This document shows, piece by piece, positions 1-7,453 of a stretch of DNA of 35,100 nt (its first letter is position 1; each line of letters starts with the position of its first letter). The notes under the pieces were generated by a model, which was not told the DNA's origin, made no database searches, and saw only the letters and a program-made list of their open reading frames with translations. This stretch comes from Gammaproteobacteria bacterium (lineage in GTDB: Bacteria > Pseudomonadota > Gammaproteobacteria > Pseudomonadales > Azotimanducaceae). The DNA is taken from contig JAPOXO010000133.1 in NCBI GenBank assembly GCA_026707045.1, positions 1-35,100 of the forward strand, read 5' to 3'. The translations under genes were made by a program, and so were the position numbers.

Positions 1-38
1 AAGCAACTTGCATGTTAGATGTGTGGCCAGCAATAGAG

Positions 39-1646
39 CTAGATGCTCCCTATGCGGTTATCTTCAAGAATCATAGAGGCTCCTTTTTGGCCAATCATGA
101 TCGCGGGAGCGTTAGTGTTTCCTGAAACTAACGTCGGCATGATCGACGCGTCAACTACACGCAATCCGTGTAGTCCTCGAACCCTAAGGCGTTCATCTAC
201 TACGGCTTCTTCATCAATTCCCATTTTGCATGTACCAACGGGATGAAACACTGTTGCGCCTGTTCGTCGGCACCATTCGAGTATCGCGTCGTCCGTGTTG
301 ACATCTGGACCAGGATACAGCTCGTGATCGACATACTTCGATAGCGGCTCAGCAGATCCCACCTGACGAGCAATCTTCATTCCTCCAATTAGTGCGTCAC
401 GATCCGTCGCACTACTAAGGAAGTTGGGGCAGATCGCCGGTGAAGTACTTGGGTCCCGATTCTTGATGTGAACGCTGCCCGTACTCTCTGGCCGCAATTG
501 ACATACGGATATTGTCATTCCCGGTTCACGTTCCAATGTCCCTCTACGTCCTCTGGCATAACTGGCATGTGCCATGTGAAACTGAACATCGGGGTTTTCC
601 ATGTCGTCTCGAGTTTTGACGAAACCGTGTGCGATGCCGGCAGTATAGGTCAGCGCTCCACGTCGGAGCAATCCCCACTTGATCGACTCCAAGACAAGCC
701 TCCATCCTCGTGTTTGCTCATTTAGCGAGCCGACTCCTTTCAGTCTCCATGCTACTGAGCTAGAGTAGTGGTCTCGCAAGTTCTCACCCACACCTGAAAG
801 TTCTTTGACAACTGGAATGCCGTGCTCCTCCAAGACTTCGCGATTTCCTATTCCAGACAGCTCCAAGATTTGGGGACTTTGTATGGCACCTGCACAGAGT
901 ATGATTTCGCGTCGACAAGTTGCTTCTTGCTCCTGTCCGTTTCGAACCCGATACCGTACGGCTACTGCTCTATCCTTATTTACCAAAACGGAATTCACCA
1001 TGGCTCGTGTGGTGATGGTCAAGTTGCTTCGGTCCCTTATGGGATCAATAAAGGCACAAGTCGCACTATGTCGACGACCATTTTTCTGAGTGACCTGGTA
1101 AATTCCAAATCCTTCCTGAGATTCTCCGTTGTAGTCCTCTGGTGTTGGATAGCCAAGATTTCTGCCCGCTTCCACATATGCCTCAAGAACCGGATGGGTT
1201 TCCGCCATGTCGGCGACATTGAGTTCTCCCCCAGCACCGCGAAGATCGTTTCCCCCGCGTTCGAATGACTCACATGCCTTAAAGTCAGGCAGAATCTCGT
1301 CGTAGGACCAACCTTGATTACCTAGCTGTGACCATAGGTCGTAGTCAGCGGCTTGTCCGCGAACATAGAGCATTCCATTGATCGAACTTGATCCTCCCAT
1401 GACTTTTCCACGAGGAATGGGAATCTCTCGATCTCTCGTCCCCTCTTCGGGCTCGGTTTTGAAACACCAGTTCAGGCTCGGTCTGTCAATCATCCGCCAA
1501 AAACCGACTGGTATGTGGATGAGCAGACTGGAGTCGCGTCCACCTGCCTCCAAGAGAAGCACCGAATTCGAATTTTCTGCACTCAAACGATTTGCAACGA
1601 CGCAACCTGCCGAACCAGCACCTATGACGATATAGTCGTACTTCAT
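39..1646 (-). CDS. GMC family FAD-dependent oxidoreductase (choline dehydrogenase-like)
   Basis: This 535-residue protein is a full-length glucose-methanol-choline oxidoreductase, which oxidises an alcohol group using bound FAD. The N-terminus carries the dinucleotide-binding motif GAGSAGCVVANRLS at about residues 9-22, followed by LLLEAGG. The first GMC signature is visible as PRGKVMGGSSSINGMLYVRG near residues 79-98. The C-terminus has HPVGTCKMG with the expected active-site His, then VVDASIMPTLVSGNTNAP, which supplies the second catalytic position and closes the FAD site. There is no signal peptide, so it should be cytoplasmic. The ATG is preceded by GGAG about 10 bases upstream. It is divergent from an SDR gene across 165 bp, and both may act on related alcohol or ketone substrates, which is inference. 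The family is certain; the substrate cannot be told from sequence. Confidence 0.93.
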   Translation of the reverse strand: MKYDYIVIGAGSAGCVVANRLSAENSNSVLLLEAGGRDSSLLIHIPVGFWRMIDRPSLNWCFKTEPEEGTRDREIPIPRGKVMGGSSSINGMLYVRGQAADYDLWSQLGNQGWSYDEILPDFKACESFERGGNDLRGAGGELNVADMAETHPVLEAYVEAGRNLGYPTPEDYNGESQEGFGIYQVTQKNGRRHSATCAFIDPIRDRSNLTITTRAMVNSVLVNKDRAVAVRYRVRNGQEQEATCRREIILCAGAIQSPQILELSGIGNREVLEEHGIPVVKELSGVGENLRDHYSSSVAWRLKGVGSLNEQTRGWRLVLESIKWGLLRRGALTYTAGIAHGFVKTRDDMENPDVQFHMAHASYARGRRGTLEREPGMTISVCQLRPESTGSVHIKNRDPSTSPAICPNFLSSATDRDALIGGMKIARQVGSAEPLSKYVDHELYPGPDVNTDDAILEWCRRTGATVFHPVGTCKMGIDEEAVVDERLRVRGLHGLRVVDASIMPTLVSGNTNAPAIMIGQKGASMILEDNRIGSI

Positions 1647-1811
1647 CGAGAATTGCTCCAGGGAGAAGGCTTGTATCGAAGAATCAAATGCTCACGAATT
1701 GTACGAATCGATTCCTATCCAAGAGCAAGCGTTTGGATAGTGTCTTTCCGTTCCCAGGACAGTCAATAACGTCCGTTCCTTAACATTAGCGTCTAGTTTT
1801 CGGAGGCACGT

Positions 1812-2609
1812 ATGTCTGATTGGTTTTCTATCGAAGGAAAAGTATCGCTGGTCACGGGAGGCTCCAGAGGCATCGGGGAGATGATTGCCGCGGGCTTCCT
1901 CATGCACGGAGCGAAAGTTTACATTAGCTCTCGGAAGAAAGATGTCTGTGATGCCACCGCAGAACGCCTTCAGGAAAAACACGGAGGAAAATGCATTTCA
2001 ATTCCCGGTGATCTGAGTAATCTTTCAGGAATTGAAGCAGTGGCGGCAGAACTTGCACAGCGCGAGTCGCAACTCGACATTTTGGTGAACAACGCCGGCG
2101 CAACTTGGGGGGCTCCACTTGAAGAATTTCCAGAAGTTGGCTGGGACAAAGTCATGGACACCAATGTCAAGGGAATATTCTTTCTTACTCAGAAGTGTTT
2201 GCCGTTGATGCGAAACTCTGCATCGGCTGAAGATCCAGCACGCGTAATCAATATCGGCTCGATTGATGGGATTCACACTCCCCGTTTCGATAATTTCTCA
2301 TATGGACCATCTAAAGCTGCGGTTCACCACCTAACGAGGCAAATGGCTTCCCATCTTGTAAAGGAAAACATCATCGTCAACGCCATTGCACCAGGACCCT
2401 TTCCAAGCTGGATGCTCAGCGCCGGAGTGGGATTCGGCGGTCAAGTTGAAGGTGCCGATTGGGACAGCGTTGGAAAAGGGAATCCAAGAGGAAGAGTTGG
2501 GACGATGGAAGACATCGCCGGGCTTGCTATCTTCCTGAGTTCCCGAGCAGGAGCATTCACCGTGGGCGAAACGATCAGCTGTGACGGAGGATCGGTAGCC
2601 TCAAGTTAA
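1812..2609 (+). CDS. SDR family oxidoreductase, RhlG-like (3-oxoacyl reductase type)
   Basis: This is a complete 265-residue classical short-chain dehydrogenase/reductase that uses NAD(P)H to interconvert a ketone and a secondary alcohol. The cofactor motif TGGSRGIG is at about residues 15-22 and is followed by a basic patch (SSRKK) that suggests NADPH. NNAG is near residue 93. The catalytic Ser is in INIGSIDGIH and the YxxxK motif is SYGPSK. The stretches EDPARVINIGSIDGIH and IVNAIAPGPFPSWM closely recall the RhlG branch of beta-ketoacyl reductases. A strong ribosome site (GGAGG, 5 bases before the ATG) fixes the start. It lies divergent from the GMC oxidoreductase. The true substrate is not determined; RhlG-like naming reflects subfamily resemblance, not demonstrated rhamnolipid synthesis. 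Confidence 0.92.
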   Translation: MSDWFSIEGKVSLVTGGSRGIGEMIAAGFLMHGAKVYISSRKKDVCDATAERLQEKHGGKCISIPGDLSNLSGIEAVAAELAQRESQLDILVNNAGATWGAPLEEFPEVGWDKVMDTNVKGIFFLTQKCLPLMRNSASAEDPARVINIGSIDGIHTPRFDNFSYGPSKAAVHHLTRQMASHLVKENIIVNAIAPGPFPSWMLSAGVGFGGQVEGADWDSVGKGNPRGRVGTMEDIAGLAIFLSSRAGAFTVGETISCDGGSVASS

Positions 2610-2744
2610 GCCAGGTTTTGCTCACCCGACGAGTTCAATTCAGGCGGTATAGCAGAATGTGAACCGCATTCGTGGATGTAACTTTCTGATCAAGTCCAGG
2701 AAAAAGCGTTCTAGAGCACTGACACAGACTGCGCGCAGCTGATG

Positions 2745-4523
2745 TTACTTCGCATCAGAATCGTCGTTGCGTTCTCCTTCGTTTTCTTCGCTGCTTTGCT
2801 GATTGGCGACCTGGGTCAGACCAGCCAAGTCACCAGCATCTAGACCAATTTCCTTCAGCAGTGCATCCACTAGTGGTGCTTGGCTTCGATACTGCAATGC
2901 ACTTGAAACTACCTGGTCTGCTAGGCTTGAGTTTCCACTAGGGTTTGAATTCCCAGATGCTGGGGGGCTGCTGAATCCTTTCATGCCATCAAAGTGAATG
3001 ATCTTAATTCCGTCAATATTCTCGATCGGCTTCACGGATTCCCGAACAATGGTGGCCATGTGTTCAACAATTTTCAGTCGCACTTTCATGTCTACGATTT
3101 CGTTGCTCAGCAGATTTTCGGCTTCATTCAGTGCACGAGTACCTTCCGCATCGACTTCGTAGCGACGTTCCGATACATCAACCTTCATTCTTTCTGCGTC
3201 CGCGTCTCCTTGAGCTTCAATTCGAACCTTCTCGGAATTTGCGTTTGCCAGCGTTCGAATTGCTTCCGCCTCATCTACAGCCGCATTCTTCTCAGCTTCC
3301 GCCGAGATGGTCACCTGAATGGCTTCTCGCTCTGCTGACTTGCGAGCGTTGACAAGATCTACAGCCTTTTCACGCTCTACAACCTCTATCTCACGAGCAG
3401 TCACAACCATCTCTTCTGACTTCGCAGCTTCGGCACGAGCATGGTTCGCTTGAGTCTCGGCTTCAGATTGAGCCTTTGATTTCTCCGCGACCGCAATATC
3501 GCGATCTTGATTTGCTAGTTCAACAGTCTTCTGTCTATCGACTTCTGTTGTCTCGATTGCGCGTTGACGTTCAATGTCCCGTTGTTTAACCACACGCTCG
3601 TTTTCGATTCTCTCTTCTTCCACTTGTCGATGTGTGAGAATTTGGGTCAGCTCGACCTTCTGATTTGCTTCAATCTCGGCTTCTCTGGCATCTCGGTCCC
3701 GGTCGGCCTGCTCGCGCTTGATCTCGGCAACTTGCGAAGCGCGCCTAACCTCAATCTCGCGCTCTTGTTGAAGTCGTGCGTATTCCGCTTCCCGTGCTAT
3801 CTCAAGTGTTTGACGTTCAGTTTCAAGGTTCTTTTGATCGATTGAGACCTGCGTGTCTTTCTCAATTTCATTTCGGCGCTTTCGCTTTTCTTCGATCTCA
3901 GATGTCAGCCGGGTCAAACCTGCCGCATCGAAAGCGTTATCTGGATTGAAGAATTCTCTATTAGTCTGATCCAATCCTGTCAGAGAAACGGATTCGAGCT
4001 CCAATCCATTCTTGAGTAGATCTTCGGAGACTGCTACTTGGACCTTCTGAACGAAGGAGACACGTTGCTCATGTAAGTCTTCCATTGCCATTTCTGCAGC
4101 CACGGAACGCAGTGCATCCACCAATTTTCCTTCTACGAGTTCTCTTAGAGCATCAGGCATCATGGTGCGTTGTCCGAGAGTTTGCGCAGCATTGGCAATT
4201 GATTCCGATGTTGGCTGAACTCGAGTGTAGAACTCCGCCAATACGTCGACTCGCATGCGATCGTGCGTAATCAGAGCTTGTTCGTCTTTTCTCTGAACCT
4301 CTAGACGCATGGTGTTCATGTTTACTCGAATAACTTCGTGCAGAACGGGGAATACCAAAGCTCCACCGTTCATAACCACTTTTTGACCGCCAAGTCCGGT
4401 ACGTACAAAGGCAACTTCCTTTGAGGCTCTACGATATAAACGTGCGAGAATGAGACCAATCGCCAGTAACGCGATAAGAATCACTCCTACCATTAGTAGA
4501 GTTTCCATGAAATTAGTGAACAT
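2745..4523 (-). CDS. yqiK: flotillin family inner-membrane protein, YqiK-like
   Basis: This 592-residue protein has one N-terminal membrane segment (about residues 9-28), then a band-7/SPFH domain (about 35-210). A very long charged coiled coil follows (about 210-480, rich in Glu, Arg, Ala and Gln), and the low-complexity tail is Ser/Asn-rich and acidic. This is the layout of bacterial flotillins of the YqiK/YuaG type, which form large oligomers in membrane microdomains and are linked to envelope integrity. A strong ribosome site (GGAGG, 7 bases before the ATG) marks the start. It is the last gene of a leftward operon after the ribbon-helix-helix-like protein, PspA and the YqiJ-like protein, 39 bp behind the latter. 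That pairing with a YqiJ-like protein is characteristic. Family assignment is secure; the precise role here is inferred. Confidence 0.93.
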   Translation of the reverse strand: MFTNFMETLLMVGVILIALLAIGLILARLYRRASKEVAFVRTGLGGQKVVMNGGALVFPVLHEVIRVNMNTMRLEVQRKDEQALITHDRMRVDVLAEFYTRVQPTSESIANAAQTLGQRTMMPDALRELVEGKLVDALRSVAAEMAMEDLHEQRVSFVQKVQVAVSEDLLKNGLELESVSLTGLDQTNREFFNPDNAFDAAGLTRLTSEIEEKRKRRNEIEKDTQVSIDQKNLETERQTLEIAREAEYARLQQEREIEVRRASQVAEIKREQADRDRDAREAEIEANQKVELTQILTHRQVEEERIENERVVKQRDIERQRAIETTEVDRQKTVELANQDRDIAVAEKSKAQSEAETQANHARAEAAKSEEMVVTAREIEVVEREKAVDLVNARKSAEREAIQVTISAEAEKNAAVDEAEAIRTLANANSEKVRIEAQGDADAERMKVDVSERRYEVDAEGTRALNEAENLLSNEIVDMKVRLKIVEHMATIVRESVKPIENIDGIKIIHFDGMKGFSSPPASGNSNPSGNSSLADQVVSSALQYRSQAPLVDALLKEIGLDAGDLAGLTQVANQQSSEENEGERNDDSDAK

Positions 4524-4562
4524 CTGTTCCTCCTAAATCTGTTTTATTAGTTGTACGTTGAA

Positions 4563-5288
4563 TTAGTCGTCCGTAAGAGCAGTAGATGTGTTTCGAACGC
4601 CGATAAAGTTTGAGCCGGACTGTTCTATTAGCAAGATGCTCGTACCTTGATCAAATTCTTCCGAATTCGATTCAGGTTCCACCATCACATAGTGAACGAG
4701 TCCGTGCTGATCCGTTAATTTGGCTTGTGCAGGCAGGCCTCTTTTCGCAGTTCCAATCGTAATGGTTGCAACTCGACCTACGAATGTCGCTGACTCCACT
4801 GCTGAAGTCTGATCTTTGGGAATGATCTTCGCGAATCCTTCGCCGCAAACACGAACCAAGGGAACCGCAAGGATCAAAGCCGGTATCCAAGCAACGCTCC
4901 CCGGTAGCAATGATCCAAATATGGCATTGAATGTCCCTTGAATAATGTAGCCAGCGATTCCGAACACCAACAAGAAAATGACCAACAAAATGAGAATCGG
5001 GACCTTGCCAATGCAAAGCCATCCTAGGATCCTCGATGGCAAGTTTGTACTGCTGGTGGCAGTCTGCCCTATTACGGAATCTCCAACGTCCGGACCAGAA
5101 CCCTGAATATCAGTTTGAGGAGCGTCAAGATCCGCGTCTGCTTCGACCTCGGGGATGAGTGAATCAAAGAAGCTGGTTACGCCCATACCGACAAGTGCCA
5201 GCACGCCTTCCAGGATGGCGATCGCGAGCATCAGGCCAATGGCAACTGCAAACGGCCGGTTAGCCGCTTCAAGTGCGAATTCCAGCAC
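4563..5288 (-). CDS. yqiJ: YqiJ-like membrane protein with C-terminal OB-fold (NfeD-related)
   Basis: This 241-residue membrane protein precedes the flotillin gene in the same operon. Hydrophobic segments lie at about residues 12-36, 93-116 and 128-148. The remaining C-terminal part (about 165-235, starting VESATFVGRVATITIG) is a beta-rich soluble domain that looks like the OB-fold of YqiJ/NfeD/YuaF proteins. Members of this group sit beside flotillins and are thought to anchor or regulate them. The start is GTG, with AGGAG about 10 bases upstream, and the upstream PspA gene ends 16 bp before it, so the two are surely cotranscribed. The stretch between the first and second membrane segments is acidic (EVEADADLDAPQTD). 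Placement in the YqiJ group rests on context and layout rather than a diagnostic motif. Confidence 0.82.
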   Translation of the reverse strand: MLEFALEAANRPFAVAIGLMLAIAILEGVLALVGMGVTSFFDSLIPEVEADADLDAPQTDIQGSGPDVGDSVIGQTATSSTNLPSRILGWLCIGKVPILILLVIFLLVFGIAGYIIQGTFNAIFGSLLPGSVAWIPALILAVPLVRVCGEGFAKIIPKDQTSAVESATFVGRVATITIGTAKRGLPAQAKLTDQHGLVHYVMVEPESNSEEFDQGTSILLIEQSGSNFIGVRNTSTALTDD

Positions 5289-5304
5289 TACTTATGTGCT
5301 CCTG

Positions 5305-5991
5305 TTATTCCGATTGGGAACGGAATGCCTGCAGCCGTTCTTTGATCCTATTTTCTCTGGCAAGTTTTTCGAGTTCTGCTCGTTTCGCCGCAGTATGCTG
5401 GTCTGGTGTTCCACTTGAACTCGATACACCACCAGCGCCGCGCATCGCTCGATCAAACGCCTGCTCGGCATCACGAACATTGTCGCCGACACTTGATCCA
5501 GATCCGGTGCCCGAGCCTTCACTCACGCCGTGTTCGGTTTGAGCGGCTTGCTTAGCTTCGCGGAAGGATTTGAGTTCATCCTCCATTTCACGCTTTCGCG
5601 CCTGCAAGGCTGCGACGTAGCCTTCAAGTTCAGTGACAGATTCCTTTGACTCTGCAATTGTATTTTCAAGAATTGGAATTTGTGTCTCTATGTCTAGAAG
5701 CTGTGCGATGGCGGTCTCTGCCAAGTCTTCTCGATCATTGTCTAGAGCTAGTTGAACTTTCTCGGACGTCTCGGTGTGTTTCTGGCTTTCGTCAGCGAGT
5801 CTACGGGATGCCATATGTTGTTTGGAAAGGGTCTTTCCGAGCTCATGTCTTACATCGTCGATGGCTCCGTCGACCTCTCGGATCGCTTGCTGCATAACAA
5901 CTTCGGGAGCTAGGTTTTCAACCTTTTCGACTAGCATGTTTGTAGTTCCGCTAATCAGGCGCCCGACTCGTGCAGAGATGCTCTCAGTCAT
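5305..5991 (-). CDS. pspA: PspA/IM30 family protein
   Basis: The protein is almost entirely alpha-helical and charged, as expected for PspA/IM30/ESCRT-III-like proteins that coat and repair stressed inner membranes. The typical N-terminus is present (ARVGRLISGTTNMLVEKVEN, then MQQAIREVDGAIDDVRHELG), and a long coiled coil runs to about residue 180. The C-terminal third is Gly/Ser-rich and ends in a basic helix. The frame can be extended to 6027, but ATG at 5991 is chosen because AGGAG lies 8 bases before it. That gives 228 residues, close to the family's usual length. With this start it overlaps the upstream gene by 8 bases (ATGACTGA), indicating translational coupling. It is followed 16 bp later by the YqiJ-like gene and then the flotillin, consistent with a membrane-integrity module. 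Confidence 0.9.
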   Translation of the reverse strand: MTESISARVGRLISGTTNMLVEKVENLAPEVVMQQAIREVDGAIDDVRHELGKTLSKQHMASRRLADESQKHTETSEKVQLALDNDREDLAETAIAQLLDIETQIPILENTIAESKESVTELEGYVAALQARKREMEDELKSFREAKQAAQTEHGVSEGSGTGSGSSVGDNVRDAEQAFDRAMRGAGGVSSSSGTPDQHTAAKRAELEKLARENRIKERLQAFRSQSE

Positions 5992-6514
5992 TTGGTGTCT
6001 CCTTGGTGTTAGATGAAGGTTGAGCAATGATGTTGTTTAGTTCGAGAATTGGTGCCATATGTTGAGCAATAATCTCGGGTTGATAGCAACGACTCTTTGG
6101 TAGCACTCCAAGTCGGAGTACAGATTCGATTAGATCGAAGATTCTATTGGCAATAGCGGCTTCAAGCTCCATAAGGTTCTCAGCGGCATCTGGACTGTCT
6201 TCCTGGGGCACTCCAGCCATCCAATAGGCGATGATATCGGGAATCCAGTGCGCGAAAATAGCCAGAAGCGCTGAATGCTTGTCGTTTTGGGATTCCAAGT
6301 TTCGCAATCTTGCGAAGGATGGTGCTAGGGTCTCCTGTATGAACTCCAGAGACTGGGCATAGTCTTCTTCGCCAAGATGTCGCTGTTTTGCTTCAGAGAT
6401 GAGGCTTCGCACTTTTTCGGACAAAGTGGCCGCTCCATTGGCATTGAAACTCGCGAGAAATGTTGCGTCGTCTGCGGAAATCCGCACGCTCAATGGGATT
6501 GATCGTCCTGCCAT
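5984..6514 (-). CDS. Hypothetical protein with ribbon-helix-helix-like N-terminus, first gene of pspA-yqiJ-yqiK operon
   Basis: This 176-residue protein is not a member of a family I can name. Its first 45 residues (IPLSVRISADDATFLASFN, then TLSEKVRSLISEAKQRH) follow the pattern of a ribbon-helix-helix DNA-binding domain: a short beta strand, then two helices with a turn. The remainder is predicted helical with several hydrophobic helices and no clear membrane span. The start at 6514 lacks a good ribosome site. The region just upstream carries 10-bp phased repeats that could be its operator. It is the promoter-proximal gene of the operon, and its stop overlaps the PspA start by 8 bases. A role as autorepressor of the operon or as a PspA partner is inference. 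The ribbon-helix-helix reading rests on pattern only and needs a profile search. Confidence 0.7.
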   Translation of the reverse strand: MAGRSIPLSVRISADDATFLASFNANGAATLSEKVRSLISEAKQRHLGEEDYAQSLEFIQETLAPSFARLRNLESQNDKHSALLAIFAHWIPDIIAYWMAGVPQEDSPDAAENLMELEAAIANRIFDLIESVLRLGVLPKSRCYQPEIIAQHMAPILELNNIIAQPSSNTKETPND

Positions 6515-6518
6515 GAAT

Positions 6519-6553
6519 TACAATTTCATACAAATGAATACAAATTTATACAC
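6519..6553 (-). repeat. Helically phased 10-bp repeats before the ribbon-helix-helix-like gene
   Basis: On the coding strand three successive 10-bp units read TATAAATTTG, TATTCATTTG and TATGAAATTG (consensus TATNNANTTG), followed by a partial fourth (TAATTC) that abuts the ATG. On the + strand this shows as TACAA at 6519, 6529 and 6539 and TACAC at 6549. An exact 10-base period places the copies on one face of the helix, as expected for cooperative binding by ribbon-helix-helix dimers. The location between the likely promoter and start codon fits an operator for autoregulation, which is inference. Confidence 0.55.
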
Positions 6554-7318
6554 TATCGTTTCAAAAATTGCAAGACGTATTTCAAACTATCTTCAAAACT
6601 CTCTTCTGAAACACGTCTGGGCAGATATTCGCTCAATTCGCTAGAGTACCTCCTCGGCCAATTGATCCAAAATCGAAAAAAACCTCGACATGGTAGTGGC
6701 AGATGACTTTCCACATAAACGTCAAGGTGATTGTCAGTGTGTTGTTGACAAGTTCAAGTGTTGTGGTTTCCTTGCACCTGAAGATATAACGGGACAAGTG
6801 CCCAGATTATTTTCGATGCCCAGGGAGAGCAAGCCAACGAAGGTATTGGCTCGCAAGCGCGCGAGCATTATAAGGTTCGCATTCACCACAGAATGCAATT
6901 TGACAGAGCCAGCGAACATCCTTGCTGTTTGTAATCAGCTTTGACCAACTCATAGGCATGCTTAGTCCAAATGTCGAGAATCCTTTCTTGATTGAAGCAG
7001 GACTCTCGGATACGCCTAATCCGCAAACACGGTTAGTTTGTCGTCTGTCGGACTCACATCTTCCAGACATAATTCGCTTCTTCGAATTCGCTTAAACCTG
7101 AGTTCGGTCACTGAGGACCTAAGCTCATCGAAGCATGAACGCGAGGACCTGGTACGTAAGCTTTAACGTTACGTTGTCCATTCAAGCACCTCTACCGCTA
7201 GTACATCTCGGCACTTCGCAGATCCTTCCAACTCGAATCTGTATATCACAAGAAACTGTCAGATGCACCTGTTGAAGGCTATAAGTCAATTAGATTTAAG
7301 TACTCTCAGAATTTCTCT
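6554..7318. other. Gene-poor intergenic stretch, possibly holding a decayed coding remnant
   Basis: No convincing intact gene, tRNA or rRNA is visible in this stretch between two divergent transcription units. Short open frames of 60-90 codons occur on both strands but overlap one another and lack ribosome sites. Reading the minus strand between about 7030 and 6890, one frame gives a protein-like run containing ERILDIWTKHAYELVKADYK. Another frame, around 6780-6650, gives RYIFRCKETTTLELVNNTLT. Both are closed by stops. This may be the wreck of an old gene, possibly a transposase, but I cannot identify the family. Promoters for the two flanking divergent genes presumably lie near the two ends. 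Confidence 0.4.
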
Positions 7319-7348
7319 TTGTACAATTTATGGGTATGTTTTGTACAA
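7319..7348. promoter_or_regulatory. Pair of TTGTACAA palindromes 22 bp apart
   Basis: The 8-base perfect palindrome TTGTACAA occurs at 7319-7326 and again at 7341-7348, start to start 22 bp, or about two helical turns. A degenerate third copy (TTGTTCAT) lies at 7374-7381, 33 bp further on. The block sits roughly 75-135 bp before the DUF4143 ATPase gene and overlaps the 33-bp-spaced repeats. A binding site for a dimeric regulator is a reasonable inference; no regulator is identified. Confidence 0.4.
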
Positions 7349-7431
7349 TGACTGTCTAAAATATAGGTATGTTTTGTTCATCCTGAGTATAAAACACAGG
7401 TATGTATTCAAAACTACGGATGTGGGTAGGC
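7333..7431 (+). repeat. Three direct repeats with exact 33-bp spacing
   Basis: GGTATGT begins at 7333, 7366 and 7399, exactly 33 bp apart. Units 1 and 2 share the first 12 bases (GGTATGTTTTGT) and further matches, including TAAAA near their ends. Unit 3 keeps GGTATGTA and then diverges. Thirty-three base pairs is about three helical turns, so the copies face the same way. The array ends about 20 bp before the likely ATG of the DUF4143 ATPase. It resembles an iteron or operator array. No replication gene is nearby, so control of the ATPase gene is the simpler reading. Confidence 0.55.
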
Positions 7432-7453
7432 CATTCTCTTGACAGTTCAATTA

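Noticed and set aside
822..1268. 148-codon open frame on the + strand
   Set aside because: It lies antisense inside the clear GMC oxidoreductase gene and has no protein-like motif or ribosome site.
5992..6027. Longer PspA start
   Set aside because: ATG at 5991 has AGGAG at ideal spacing and gives the standard PspA N-terminus; the extension overlaps the upstream gene by 44 bp.
6690..6944. 84-codon + strand open frame in the gap
   Set aside because: It has no ribosome site, Cys-rich odd composition and overlapping frames on the other strand; not supported as a gene.
7319..7431. CRISPR-like array or replication origin
   Set aside because: There are only three diverging copies with a 33-bp period and no constant repeat-spacer alternation. 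No cas or replication gene is adjacent.
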